Assembly: GCA_963682025.1 (NCBI GenBank)
Contig: OY821521.1
Span: forward strand, 48,215,307 to 48,279,306
Source of the DNA: Cordilura impudica
Taxonomy: Eukaryota; Arthropoda; Insecta; Diptera; Scathophagidae
Reading direction: 5' to 3'
DNA length: 64,000 nt
Translations under genes and position numbers: made by a program
Shown: in pieces, positions 20,725 through 31,325 of the stretch
Position numbering within the stretch: the stretch's first letter is position 1
Layout: every line of letters starts with the position of its first letter
Notes under the pieces: model-generated
Told to the model about the DNA's origin: nothing
Databases searched by the model: none
Seen by the model: only the letters and a program-made list of their open reading frames with translations

Positions 20725-21990
20725 CCTGCAGGGAAGCTGCACTGTTATAAATATGAACGTCATCAGCATACATTTGAACCTTGTTGTGAGTTATTATATC
20801 TGATAAGTCATTAATATACAAACTGAATAAAAGAGGTCCTTGTACGGATCCTTGCGGAGCTCCCTTTTTTACATTAAGCGCATTTGAATATTTTTACCAT
20901 TATAACTTACAACTTGTGATCTTCCAGTGAGATATAAATTGACAAGCCTGCAGGCTGAATGAGAAAAGTAACACAACTTTTAAATATCGAATGGTCTACT
21001 GTATCGAAAGCTGTCCTACGATCCAGTATTATTAAGAAGGAAACCATATTATTATCAAGTTCAGCTCTTAAATCTTCAATCACGTCTGTTAGTGCTGTCA
21101 TACAGCTTCTTCCCTTCACAAATCCAGACTGCAAATCGGACAAAATATTATTCTGATCAAAGTAGCCATTCATTTGTCTGCACATAAGATTCTCCACTAC
21201 ATTAGATAAAAAAAGGGAGAATTGCAATAGGCCGAAAACCATTGTTTTGTATAGGAATAGGGATAATTTTTGAGAGTTTCCATCCAGAGTTTCTTTAAAA
21301 AAAAGGATTCATTCATTTATATCAACAGCATTCGATTTTATGGCTGGGAAATTTTTTAGAACTTCACCTTGGTTTACACAACGGAAACTTAAACGATTTT
21401 CAATGGGAACAATGCATAAATCTATAATATTAATAGGCTAGGCGATTTCTTGTGGCTGATGTTTTGTTCTACCGATTTATCCCGATTTTGACCAAACGTA
21501 TATTATTTGAAAGGTATTTCTTTTTAGCTGTTCACCAGTTTTACATATTTTTTAATTGTTTCCTTTATTTTGAGTAAATTCCATTTAAAGTTGCAACTAA
21601 CACATACATAAAATTATACAGTGCTATGTGTGTGTTTATTAAATTTGTTAATGTGTTTGTAATAAAAATGAGTTTGTTTTTTGCGTTGATTTGCGAATTG
21701 GCTATAATTGATTAGCATACTTTTAGGGTCTTTATTTAATGAAAAAATAAAATTTCCTAGATTTTGCGCTCGAATTACGAGGGCTGGAATCTCCTAGTCA
21801 TTATAAATGTTGGATAAGGGCGATTGTACATTATTATTTACAAACTTATCACATAGAGTTTACATCGATATCAGCGTTACAAGCTGAGGTGTTTTCATGC
21901 CCTATACCAATCTTGCAGATTTCTTTTCATTTGGATCGACTGTCAATAGCTGATGAAAATTTATTTTGATAAAATAAGGATTTCGCCAAC
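20725..21990 (-). pseudogene. Jockey-superfamily reverse transcriptase, upstream piece
   Basis: Non-LTR RT on the - strand, in order: CDKFVNNNVQSPLSNIYND (about 21855-21798), then across a Helitron LCIVPIENRLSFRCVNQGEV, LSNVVENLMCRQMNGYF, DLQSGFVKGRSCMTALTDVI, FLIILDRRTAFDTVDHS (palm motif A), a GAPQGSV.GPLLFSLYINDL stretch, and MYADDVHIYNSAASLQ (YADD catalytic box, about 20765). One frame covers 20907-21242; others are shifted. The SGF/GRS and PQGS boxes place it near Jockey/CR1 elements; exact clade is not certain. Confidence 0.78.
21421..21797 (+). mobile_element. Non-autonomous Helitron, copy 2, in the Jockey RT
   Basis: Starts TCTATAATATTAATAGGCTA, ends CTCCTAG, with A before and T after. 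Deleting it exactly rejoins the Jockey frame (NIYND then LCIVPIENR) with no duplicated base, as expected for Helitron insertion between A and T. Confidence 0.9.
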
Positions 21991-22209
21991 TGAATTCCGT
22001 TTACATTTGAATATAAGTTGAAGTTCTAGTGTTTTGTTTTTTTTTCCACCTGCTTTTTGCAACATTACGTTTATCTATTAATAGTTTTATTTCCTGATTA
22101 AACTATGGATGGGAACACACAAATCAAATCCTGAGCAGGTTGTAAAAAAAACTCTTGAAAAAATGATGACCTTTCTATATTGTTCTTATTATTGTTGTTA
22201 TTCAAAATA

Positions 22210-22916
22210 TTAGCTCTGTTCGTTTACGTGATAATTTGTAACAATTTGTACAAATTATCATAAAATGTTCTGGATCCTGTTCGTTTACTTCAAAAACCCG
22301 GTAAAAGAGAACAAATGAGAGCAAAAAGTGACAGTTCATTTTTTGAAAACTTGCTAGTTTTTACTGGATGTATTTTTGCCAGTAAGAATTAGCAAGCAAG
22401 AAAAAACATATGTTTGAAAAACATATGATTGAGTTTAGTGGTAAAATAAAGCAAATATACTACAATTCTATTTTTGTGCCAAAATTTTAAATAATAATTC
22501 TGTTGAAATTAACGATAGAAGAAGTGAGTAAATATTCACATAACCAGGTTTCATTAATTTTAATCTCTTAAAACCGGTTCCTGCCAAAAAAATATGTGTA
22601 TCTGCCAATTTCTTTCATAATAAATGTTTATTTTCAAAAGCAATAGGTAATGATATTAGTTTCAATGAATATTTTTACATGTTAAATAAAATAAATTCTT
22701 CTGATTAAGGTATATTAATTTTTTTTATTTAGAGTTTCACTTCTTCCTCACTTTCAAATGTGTTTACAATCAGCTGTTTCTATGAACTTGCAAATTCTTA
22801 CAAATTGCTGTTCGTTTATTATTTTTGATATTTATGTTTTTGAGAACTAATTTTTCTTACTCTCTGAAATTTCGGATTTTACTGGTTTTTACTGGGAAAG
22901 TAAACGAAAGAGCTCT
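22210..22916. mobile_element. Family C repeat, copy 1, with short inverted ends
   Basis: About 0.7 kb, non-coding. Left end AGCTCTGTTCGTTTAC; right end read inward AGCTCTTTCGTTTAC, so TIRs of about 15 bp. A second copy, split by a 4.4-kb insertion, occupies 29783-29931 plus 34361-34800. Probably a non-autonomous DNA transposon of unknown superfamily. Confidence 0.6.
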
Positions 22917-22939
22917 TGTTTATTATGGGTGACAGCTGT

Positions 22940-22968
22940 GATTCTTGTTGTTGTTGTTGTTGTTGTGG
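22940..22968. repeat. (TTG)n microsatellite
   Basis: About nine GTT/TTG units. It gives a poly-Cys stretch in a short open frame that I do not consider coding. Confidence 0.85.
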
Positions 22969-23454
22969 TCGTTGTGTTTGTAGCATTTGCTTCATGAGTG
23001 TGTGTGTATCGTTATACTACACGTATCCAGAGGTCCAAATCGTGCTTCTTAAAGCCGCTTCCGCCGAAGTAGGCGGCAGAGTTCATCTAGTTAATTTTAT
23101 ATTTTTAAATATTACTATAAAAAAATGGTCAGAAAAGCACTGAAAAAATAAAATCTTGCTTTCTTCTGAAGCTTTTAATGGTTCATTCAACTTAAAATTC
23201 TCAAAGACGAATAACTGTTCCTTTTAATTTTAGTAGGGTCTAGCAGACTTCTTTTCTCGTTTACGCATGATCCAGTAATGGAAAGCCTTCTGTAATAGTA
23301 GAAAAATAATGCAAATTTTCAGATAGAAGTTAATTATTTCTATGATAAAACCCATCATTGTCATTATAAAAAAATATAAAAAAAAGAAATTATAATAAAT
23401 ACTGATCAAAAGCGAAAAACGATTAACTAAAAATTTATATGGTATCTATAATAT
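22969..23454. other. Gene-free spacer
   Basis: AT-rich. The only feature is a short imperfect hairpin near 23052-23078 (GCCGCTTCCGCC facing AGGCGGCAGA). No gene seen. Confidence 0.4.
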
Positions 23455-23817
23455 TAATGGGCTAGGCGATTTCTTGTGACCGATGTTTTGTTCTACCATT
23501 TTATCCCGATTTTGACAAAACGTATATTTTTTTAATGGTATTTCTTTTTAGCTGTTCACCAGACTTACAGATTTTAAAATTATTCCCTTTATTTTGAGTA
23601 AATTGCATTTAAAGTTGCTACTAACACATACATGAAATTATACAATGCTATGTGTGTGTTTATTCATTTGTTAATGTGTTTGTAAGTTTGTTTTCTTCAT
23701 TCACAATAATAATAAACCAAAAAAGTGTTGGTTTGTGAATTGGCTAAGTTGAAAAAATAAGTTGCCTAAAATTTTGCACTCGAATTTCGAGCGCTGCAAC
23801 CTGTTAGTTACAACTTA
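23455..23817 (+). mobile_element. Non-autonomous Helitron, copy 3
   Basis: Starts TCTATAATATTAATGGGCTA after A; the 3' hairpin CTCGAATTTCGAG is intact; the end is CTGTTAG (CTRR mutated to TTAG) followed by T. Confidence 0.85.
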
Positions 23818-23869
23818 ATCGTTAAGGTCAGTTATTGCAATTGTATTAAAATATTGAGTTTAACAAACA

Positions 23870-23906
23870 GATCGGCACAGCCGAATTTAACTTGTTTAAC
23901 AAATTT
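23870..23906 (+). repeat. Family B 3'-end fragment
   Basis: TCGGCACAGCCGAATTTAAC with a damaged hairpin stem, followed by TTGTT. It matches the terminal stem-loop of family B at 527-541. Confidence 0.5.
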
Positions 23907-24283
23907 TATAGTTTTTTTTTGGATCGAATTTCATGAAATATTTATAAAATTCGTCTATCCTTATTTTCAATTTCTTTTTTAAATGCAACATGTTTTAACA
24001 TATGTTTATAAACATTGTGTAACTTTAGATTATTTTAAGATTATTTTTACTGTTGTTTAAATTTTGTCAGTAATTAAAAACGATTTGTTTGTAATTACTG
24101 CTAGTTCGTCAGTTTTTTTTTCGTTGTTACACAATAAATCTAAAATACTTTTGATATAATTGAAAATGTAATAGTGCGCTTTTTAAATAATATATGGTAA
24201 TTAGTTTAAATATGCATTTAATTTGAACTAAAAAGTATTTTGAGAGCAGCTTTATCGACATTTAATCTAAATTCAGCACTTAC

Positions 24284-24563
24284 CCATCGAAGTATTATTT
24301 AAATCCAAACAACTAGAACGACTTCGCGTACGTTGCAGCAAAATATGTTTATCGATGGCCGCTGGCTTAGTGCTTTCGCTCGCATTTGCTGCAGCGAAAG
24401 TGTTGGCAGTAGTTATGCTATTTCCGTTAGCATTAACAACACTATTACCACCAATGTTACACCATTCAGCATCCATGGCCTTTGAGGCACTTCGTTTGAA
24501 ATGCTCCAAAAAATTATCAATTTGTTTTTCCAACGAGGAAGCCGTTGGTGGAGAATTCTCCAT
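24284..24563 (-). CDS. Probable host 5' coding exon, unknown gene
   Basis: Opens ATGGAGAATTCTCC at 24563 with an A-rich leader and runs about 93 codons to a strong donor, GATGG|GTAAGTG, at 24284/24283 (split codon, phase 1). The product starts MENSPPTASSLEKQIDNFLE, has an Asn/Ala/Thr-rich low-complexity middle, and ends LLQRTRSRSSCLDLNN then TSMG. The RTRSRSS stretch is a plausible basophilic-kinase phosphorylation site. GC content and codon pattern contrast with the AT-rich surroundings, and it matches none of the window's transposons. The remaining exons would lie further left on the - strand; I could not identify them. I do not recognise the gene. Confidence 0.6.
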
Positions 24564-25683
24564 TTTTTCAAAATATTATTATTTTCTTCTTTTTCCTTTA
24601 ATTTGTAACCTTTTTCCACTTATCAGTACAGAAGATTAGCTTTAACATAAGAGTACGTACATCTAGAAATTCTATACATTTTATGGGCACTTATATATGG
24701 TACATGTATATTACACTACACACACACAAACACAAATACACATACACATACATATTATATAGATATATATCTGTATGTATAGAAGTATCTGCATTTACTT
24801 TTCCTAGATATAAATTTTTTACGCAAAACCATGAAGGTCAATTAATTTACATGGCGCTTATTTTTAAACAAAAACTAACTGATTTAATAAATTAAAGCCT
24901 ACTTTTAGGCTTACACTATAAAAAGAGAAACATTTTTTTTTTTAAATTTAAATATTTAAATTTTCTAATGTAATTTATACTTTCTTATATTTTATTTTTA
25001 TAACAAATTAATTGTTGTTTAACTCTAGGCTTATTTTTTTAAGCTTATTTGTTTAATTTAGATTTAATTAGTATATTTTTCACTCACACACACATTCACT
25101 TATTTCTACATCCGTTTTATTTGCTTTATACACATGTTTGTTTTCATTTTCATGTATGACCGTATTTTTCTGCTGCTCAAATACTACTGGATTTTTATAT
25201 ATAGGTGGGTCTCCGTATTTGCCTTTATTATTATTCATAACATTACATTTCTCAATTGTTCTTCGTTTTCGTTATAATTTTAACATTTTCATGTAAGCAC
25301 AGCCTTGGGAAGACTTTAGAACAATAGTAAATTGAGTCTATTTCAATACGGAACCGGCGCAAATATTTTACTCATGAAGGTTTTTGTTTTTGTTGTGTTA
25401 TGACGACCACCACGTTTTTTATGCTTTGTTACTCTTTAAGTATTCTGACTCTTGTACGGGGTCATACATATGAATCCAGTTATTGTTTATGTTTTTTCCT
25501 TCAACCTAAGAACCGGCTGTGTTGCTCTTATGGTGGTAACATTTGTGCATGCGCTAGCAAAATTCTTGCCAAAATCAGCTGTTTCTCAGCTGTGGACTTG
25601 AATTTGTAATAGATTATATAAAGAACAAATTATAAGGGAGTAGTTTAATTTTAAGATACAGTGAACAACCCACTAACAAGGAA
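24564..25683. other. Gene-free region upstream of the minus-strand exon
   Basis: Would contain the 5' UTR and promoter of the 24284-24563 gene; no confident core promoter motif seen. A CA/TA-rich microsatellite-like stretch lies at about 24706-24780. Confidence 0.4.
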
Positions 25684-25905
25684 GATGGCATGGGGGACTC
25701 CCGCAAATCGCGATGAAACTTGGATATGTTATAGAAAATGAAAAATAAGAAACCCTTATTTTTGTTATTTACCAAAATACGGCCGTTTTTTTTACAAAAT
25801 TTTTACATTTGATCCAATAAAACCATATACAAATTATACATCATATGAGAGGTACATATTTGCAAGCCCGATAGAGTGAAGACATGCACGACCATGCTTG
25901 AATGA
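25684..25905. repeat. Dispersed repeat D, copy 1
   Basis: Diverged repeat shared with 39225-39455: both have GGGGA.(C/G)(T/A)CCCGCA.ATCG(C/T)GATGAAACTT, then CATTTGATCCAA, ATACAAATT..ACATCATATG. Non-coding. It lies about 300 bp left of the dead Tc1 element and may be part of the same or another transposon. Confidence 0.5.
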
Positions 25906-26202
25906 TTGTATTATTGAATAGAGGTACATACGGTGAGTTAAAATACAATGGAAACTTTTAACAAATACATTTTCGACGACTTGGACGGTCATTCCAAAAA
26001 ATGTAACCATAAAATTAAGAACTCTTTTATTAATTTAAAAATTTTTATGTTTTATTTATTTAAAACAGAAAAAATATTAACATAAAGTAGTTTAACTTCT
26101 GAAAAAAAAAATAACAAAACTCAAAACTATTTTTATGCTGTTGACAAAACATTGGAAACCTATCCTATACAATAATTAAAAACTTTCCCTCTATTTTTGG
26201 TT

Positions 26203-26880
26203 TCAATATTTTGTTCGATATTCATTATTTTTTAGTACTGCTTCAAAACGCCGAGACATGGAGTCAATTAAATTGTTGATGAAATCTATTGAAAATTTTT
26301 GCCACTCTAAATTAATTACCTCTGTGAAATTTTTTGATCTGCAATTTTCCATAATTTTCTGCATTAGATTGTAGCCATTCGGTTAAAAATTTTAAGGTGG
26401 GTTTTGGGTTATTGTCGTGTTAGTAAATCCAGATAAGGGGCATATTTTCCTCCGCGCATGAATATATTATGTTATTTAGAATTTGCCTGTATCCTATTCC
26501 AAGCAGAGTATATTTTACTAGATGAATTGGAACCATTCCTTTGCACGAAAAGCAACTCTATACCATATATTATTTGTATTTATTTCTATATTTTGGATTT
26601 AGCCTTTTTCCATTTGGTCGTCGTACAAACGTTCTTCCACCATGGACTCTTAAATTAAACTTGGACTCATCTGAAAAGAGAACAGTATTCCAATTCCGTC
26701 TTGTTCAGAACTTGTGCCCTTTAGCTAAATTTATGCGAGTCCGACGATTTTTCTCTGATATCAGTGGCTCTTCACAGGACGATAACAACCAAGATCAGCT
26801 TCAATTGCTCGTCTTGAAAAAGTTAAAGCACATACTCTTAGTTTCAGATTGTCAATGACCTCTTTCGGTAGCATATTTGG
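26203..26880 (-). pseudogene. Tc1-like transposase remnant
   Basis: On the - strand: RRNWNTVLFSDESKFNLRVH (first D, about 26662), GGRTFVRRPNGKRLNPKY, DNNPKPTLKFLTEWLQ (second D; the usual H of PKHT is P), then after a deletion that removes the PDLNPIE box, NLEWQKFSIDFINNLIDSMS and RRFEAVLKNNEYRTKY with a stop near 26203. Several frameshifts. Related to insect Tc1-like families with the NIIDSM(P/S).R C-terminal block; not the same family as the intact Tc1 at 34877-36529. Confidence 0.72.
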
Positions 26881-26887
26881 ACATTTT

Positions 26888-27354
26888 TATACCCTCCACA
26901 CCTCAGTGGCAGAGGGTAATATATAGGATTTCCATTCCATTTGCAACGCATCGAAATAAATTCCGGAGAACCAAAACCATATATTTTCTTGATCATTATA
27001 ACAAGAGAAGTTGATTAAGCGATGACCATCTGTCCGTCTGTCTGTGGAAATCACGATCACGCCGGCAATATTTAAGCTAGAACGTTCGTTTCTGTATAAA
27101 ATCGTTTATTAACATCCCAAAGGAGTTGCTATTTAAAATCGTCAAAATCGGTTCAAGGGGTCACGAGTTATGAATGAAACTTCGAAAAACTCTTGAAAAA
27201 ATAAAATTTTTCAGTGTGTTTGTTGTTGTAATTCTTCTTATTGTTAAAGTCATTGCAGTTATGTGTATATAATTAATACTGTGTATATTAAATAATATAT
27301 TATATTAAATTAATTAATTAATATATTAATTAATTACCACATATTTTATTATCG
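26888..27354 (+). repeat. Family B repeat, 5' part
   Basis: Starts TATACCCTCCACACCTCAGT, continues with TTTGCAACGCATCGAAATAA and TTCCGGAG, carries a TGTCCGTCTGTCTGTG stretch (about 27031-27046), and leads into the long heptamer array. The organisation parallels family A: a TATACCC start, a GTCY run, and elsewhere a hairpin plus ACTTGTT end. Confidence 0.6.
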
Positions 27355-28608
27355 TTAAAATTAAAAATTAAATAATAAAAATTAAAAATTAATAAAAATT
27401 AAAAAATAAAAATAAAATTAAAAATTAAAAATTACAAAATTAAAAATTAAAAATTAAAAATTAAAAATTAAAAATTAAAAATTAAAAATTAAAAATTAAA
27501 AATTAAAAATTAAAAATTAAAAATTAAAAATTAAAAATTAAAAATTAAAAATTAAAAATTAAAAATTAAAAATTAAAAATTAAAAATTAAAAATTAAAAA
27601 TTAAAAATTAAAAATTAAAAATTAAAAATTAAAAATTAAAAATTAAAAATTAAAAATTAAAAATTAAAAATTAAAAATTAAAAATTAAAAATTTAAAATT
27701 TAAAACTAAAAATTAAAAATTACAAATCCAAAATTAAAAATTAAAAGCTAAAAATTTAAAATTAAAAATTAAAAATTAAAAATTAAAAATTAAAAATTAA
27801 AAATTAAAAATTAAAAATTAAAAATTAAAAATTAAAAATTAAAAATTAAAAATTAAAAATTAAAAATTAAAAATTAAAAATTAAAAATTAAAAATTAAAA
27901 ATTAAAAATTAAAAATTAAAAATTAAAAATTAAAAATTAAAAATTAAAAATTAAAAATTAAAAATTAAAAATTTAAAATTAAAAATTAAACATTAAAAAT
28001 TTAAAATTAAAAATTAAAAATTAAAAACTAAAAATTAAAAATTAAAAATTAAAAATTAAAAATTAAAAATTAAAAATTAAAAATTAAAAATTAAAAATTA
28101 AAAATTAAAAATTAAAAATTAAAAATTAAAAATTAAAAATTAAAAATTAAATATTAAAAATTAAAAATTAAAAATTAAAAATTAAAAATTAAAAATTAAA
28201 AATTAAAAATTAAAAATTAAAAATTAAAAATTAAAAATTAAAAATTAAAAATTAAAAATTAAAAATTAAAAATTAAAAATTAAAAATTAAAAATTAAAAA
28301 TTAAAAATTAAAAATTAAAAATTAAAAATTAAAAATTAAGAATTAAAAATTAAAAATTAAAAATTAAAAATTAAAAATTAAAAATTAAAAATTAAAAATT
28401 AAAAATTAAAAATTAAAAATTAAAAATTAAAAATTAAAGATTAAAAATTAAAAATTAAAAATTAAAAATTAAAAAATAAAAAATAAAAAATAAAAAATAA
28501 TAATTAAAAATTAAAAATTAAAAATAAAAAATTAAAAATTAAAAATTAAAAATTAATAATTAAAAATTAAAAATTAAAATTAAAAATTAAAAAATTAAAC
28601 ATTAAAAA
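27355..28608. repeat. Long (TTAAAAA)n array, about 1.25 kb
   Basis: Roughly 170 heptamer units, mostly perfect, with sparse variants (clusters at 27690-27770, 27970-28030 and 28470-28600). Homogeneity in the middle and variants at the edges suggest expansion by slippage or unequal exchange. Confidence 0.97.
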
Positions 28609-28910
28609 TTACTTGCTAATTCGGAAAAAATATTTTATAATTTGCTTTTTTTAAATATTAATATCTGGAAATTCTTAGCCAAGAATCAGTTGATTTTCTT
28701 TTTTCTTGTTTGAATTATCATGAATTATCTGAAACTTTCTTATAGGGATCAAACTTTGGAACGGAAGTGAAAATTGCGTTTGATAATGATTCTTTTCCAT
28801 ACTGCGCAACATGAAGAGTGTAATTTTTTTTTTCCATGAAATGTACTTTTTTGTTTTTTGTTAATTTTTGTTAAGAACATGATATTTTCACAAATTTTCT
28901 TCACATTTTA
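28609..28910. repeat. Post-array module, copy 1
   Basis: Starts ACTTGCTAATTCGGA and ends near TTCACAAATTTTCTTCACAT. It is about 90 percent identical by eye to 29346-29660 and recognisably related to 102-340. Together with the array it forms a roughly 0.7-1.5 kb repeated unit. Confidence 0.88.
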
Positions 28911-29345
28911 TTTTAAAATTAAAAATTAAAAATTTAAAATTAAAAATTAAAAATTAAAAATTAAAAATAAAAAATTAAAAATTAAAAATTAAAAATTAAA
29001 AATTAAAAATTAAAAATTAAAAATTAAAAATTAAAAATTAAAAATTAAAAATTAAAAATTAAAAATTAAAAATTAAAAATTAAAAATTAAAAATTAAAAA
29101 TTAAAAATTAAAAATTAAAAATTAAAAATTAAAAATTAAAAATTAAAAATTAAAAATTAAAAATTAAAAATTAAAAATTAAAAATTAAAAATTAAAAATT
29201 AAAAATTAAAAATTAAAAATTAAAATTTAAAAATTAAAAATTAAAAATTAAAAATTAAAAATTAAAAATTAATAATTAAAAATCAAAAATTAAAAATTAA
29301 AAATTAAAAATTAAAAAAAAAATTAAAAATTAAAAATTAAATATT
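28911..29345. repeat. Second (TTAAAAA)n array
   Basis: About 60 heptamer units, directly repeated after module copy 1, with variants at the right edge. Confidence 0.96.
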
Positions 29346-29665
29346 AAAAATTACTTGCTAATTCAGATAAAAATATTTTATAATTCCTTTTTTTTTAATA
29401 TTAACACCTGGAAATTTTTAGCCAAGAATCAGTTGATTTTCTTTTTTCTTTTTTGAATTATCATGAATTATCTGAAAACTTTGTTATAGGGATCAAACTT
29501 TGGAGCGAAAGTGAAAATTGCGGTTGATAACGGTACTTTTCCATACTGCGCAACATGAAAAGTGTACGATTTTTTTTGTTTGTTTCATGAAATGTACTTT
29601 TTTTGTGTTTTGTTAATTTTTGTTAAGAACATGATATTTTCACAAATTTTCTTCACATATTATTT
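29346..29665. repeat. Post-array module, copy 2
   Basis: Same landmarks as copy 1 (ACTTGCTAATTC, AGCCAAGAATCAGTTGATTT, CATACTGCGCAACATGAA). Array plus module is thus a tandem duplication of two units. Confidence 0.88.
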
Positions 29666-29782
29666 TATATATCTAGTGTATATAGTTTCAAAGATAATGC
29701 CACATAAACATATGTAAGTATACTGTACAACTTTTTTATTGGTTCACTGTACTTGAATTAGAAACACCTTTTGTATTAAAGA

Positions 29783-29931
29783 TTAATTTGTACAAATTAT
29801 CACAAAGCTTGCCGTTCGTTTACTTCAAAAACCCAGTAAAAAAAAACAAATAAGAGCAAAAAGTGACAGTTCATTTTTTGTTAAACTTACTAGTTTTTAC
29901 TGGATGTATTTTTTGCCAGTTTTGTGGTAAA
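29783..29931. mobile_element. Family C repeat, copy 2, left part
   Basis: Matches about 22235-22390 (GTTCGTTTACTTCAAAAACC, GAGCAAAAAGTGACAGTTCA, TTTTTACTGGATGTATTTTT). It stops at GTGGTAAA and resumes at 34361. Confidence 0.75.
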
Positions 29932-30896
29932 TGTGAGGAACATCCTAACGATTTTCTTTAACGGATTCGTTAACCCGTTTGCGTTTAGTGCATTGTGCCC
30001 ACGCCATTTAAATACTTTTTTTTTTTCTGTTTGAATAAAGTGTGAGGCATTGTTACGCGCATGTTCATATTGCAAAGTTGGTAATTTCGTCAAAGTAAGT
30101 CAAAACTTCGGTAACTTTTCCTTGAAAAAAAAATAAGAAAGGAGAAACAAAAGAAGAAGGAAAGAAAAAAATCTCTATACCAACGCTTTGAAGTTGGCTA
30201 AAAATTTATACAACGTTCTTTCTAGAATAAATCGTGGGCAGTAAAAACCTTGGTGGCAGAACGGCAGAAAAGTGAAAGGTATGTAAAATTAAAAGAAATT
30301 TAATTGATGTTGCATGATTTTAATTTGTTAGTGACAAGCAGGCTTCGAACGATCTTTTCTTATCGATAGCACCTAGTGTACGGTGACCATACGTACCACA
30401 TTGTGTGGTACAGTACAACATTTTGAACAGGTGTCCAACATTGTCAACTGCACCACATTTTGTACCACATTTAAGTCATTTCATTAATATATCGATTTAA
30501 AAAATTATCAATCATTTTTTGTAAAAGTTTTAAGTTTACTGGGTTGTTTTAGGAGTCGATATATTAATAACAAATATATCGATTTTAATTTATATCGCCG
30601 GAAGGAACGACAAATAAATTTCTTACAAAACCCTGTTTGTCAATTCACATCACTATGACATCTTTGACAGTTTAATATTTTAATTTAAATGCACTTGATA
30701 AGTAGGCTGTGTGGCTGTGTTTTAACGTGAAAAAAAATGTAATTAAAAATTCGGATGCGATTTTTCAAACATCAGCTTTATTATTAATTATTTCAACAAT
30801 AAATTGTCAATTTAATTAAATTGTAAGTTAAAAGTAATAATTAATACATATTTTATTTTCATTAAAAAAAAAATTCTTGAAGGATAAGCGATAATC

Positions 30897-31325
30897 ATGT
30901 CATCAAACGTAAATGTAAAGAGAAGAAAATGTACTTTTACTGTTGCATTAGCAAAGGAATTTCCATATATCACCAAATCTTATAAAGAAAATGACACCAA
31001 ACTAAAATGCGGCAAATGTTATGGAACATTTTCTATTACTTCGGGAAGATACGACATAAATCGACATTTGCTATCAGAAAAACATAAATCTTCAGTGGCT
31101 GCAGCAGCTCCATCAAATAATATTAATAATTTTATTATTAGAAACGAATATGGTGATAAAGAAAAACAGATAGCCATTGCTGAAGCAGTATTTGCTTTCC
31201 ATACTGTTAATCACAACCATAGCTTCAGGTCGATGGATTGCACGTCCAAAATTTTGAGAAAATTATTTGACAACAAGTTTAAGTCTGCCAGAACAAAAAC
31301 GGAAGCTATAATCAAAAATATATAA
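30897..31325 (+). CDS. hAT transposase N-terminal part with BED-type zinc finger (142 aa)
   Basis: DNA-binding part of the hAT transposase. Candidate zinc ligands C38, C41, H57 and H63 fit a BED-like C2H2 pattern (CX2C, X15, HX5H), followed by an acidic/helical segment and a RSMDCTSKILRKLF block usual before the catalytic domain. The frame ends with TAA immediately overlapping the ATG of the next ORF (TAATG at 31323-31327). In related transposases both parts form one protein, so this is most likely a one-step frameshift in an otherwise intact gene. Confidence 0.85.
   Translation: MSSNVNVKRRKCTFTVALAKEFPYITKSYKENDTKLKCGKCYGTFSITSGRYDINRHLLSEKHKSSVAAAAPSNNINNFIIRNEYGDKEKQIAIAEAVFAFHTVNHNHSFRSMDCTSKILRKLFDNKFKSARTKTEAIIKNI

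Noticed and set aside
22916..23143. Open frame with a run of cysteines
   Set aside because: The Cys run is a TTG/TGT microsatellite translated in one frame. No conserved domain and no splice or start context.
27355..28608. CRISPR array
   Set aside because: Units are 7 bp with no spacers. Nothing else in the window has regularly spaced repeats with unique spacers, and the genome is eukaryotic.
27355..29345. (TTAAAAA)n as telomeric repeat
   Set aside because: Higher flies lack short telomerase-type repeats, the unit has no G-rich strand, and the arrays are interstitial and tied to a repeated module.
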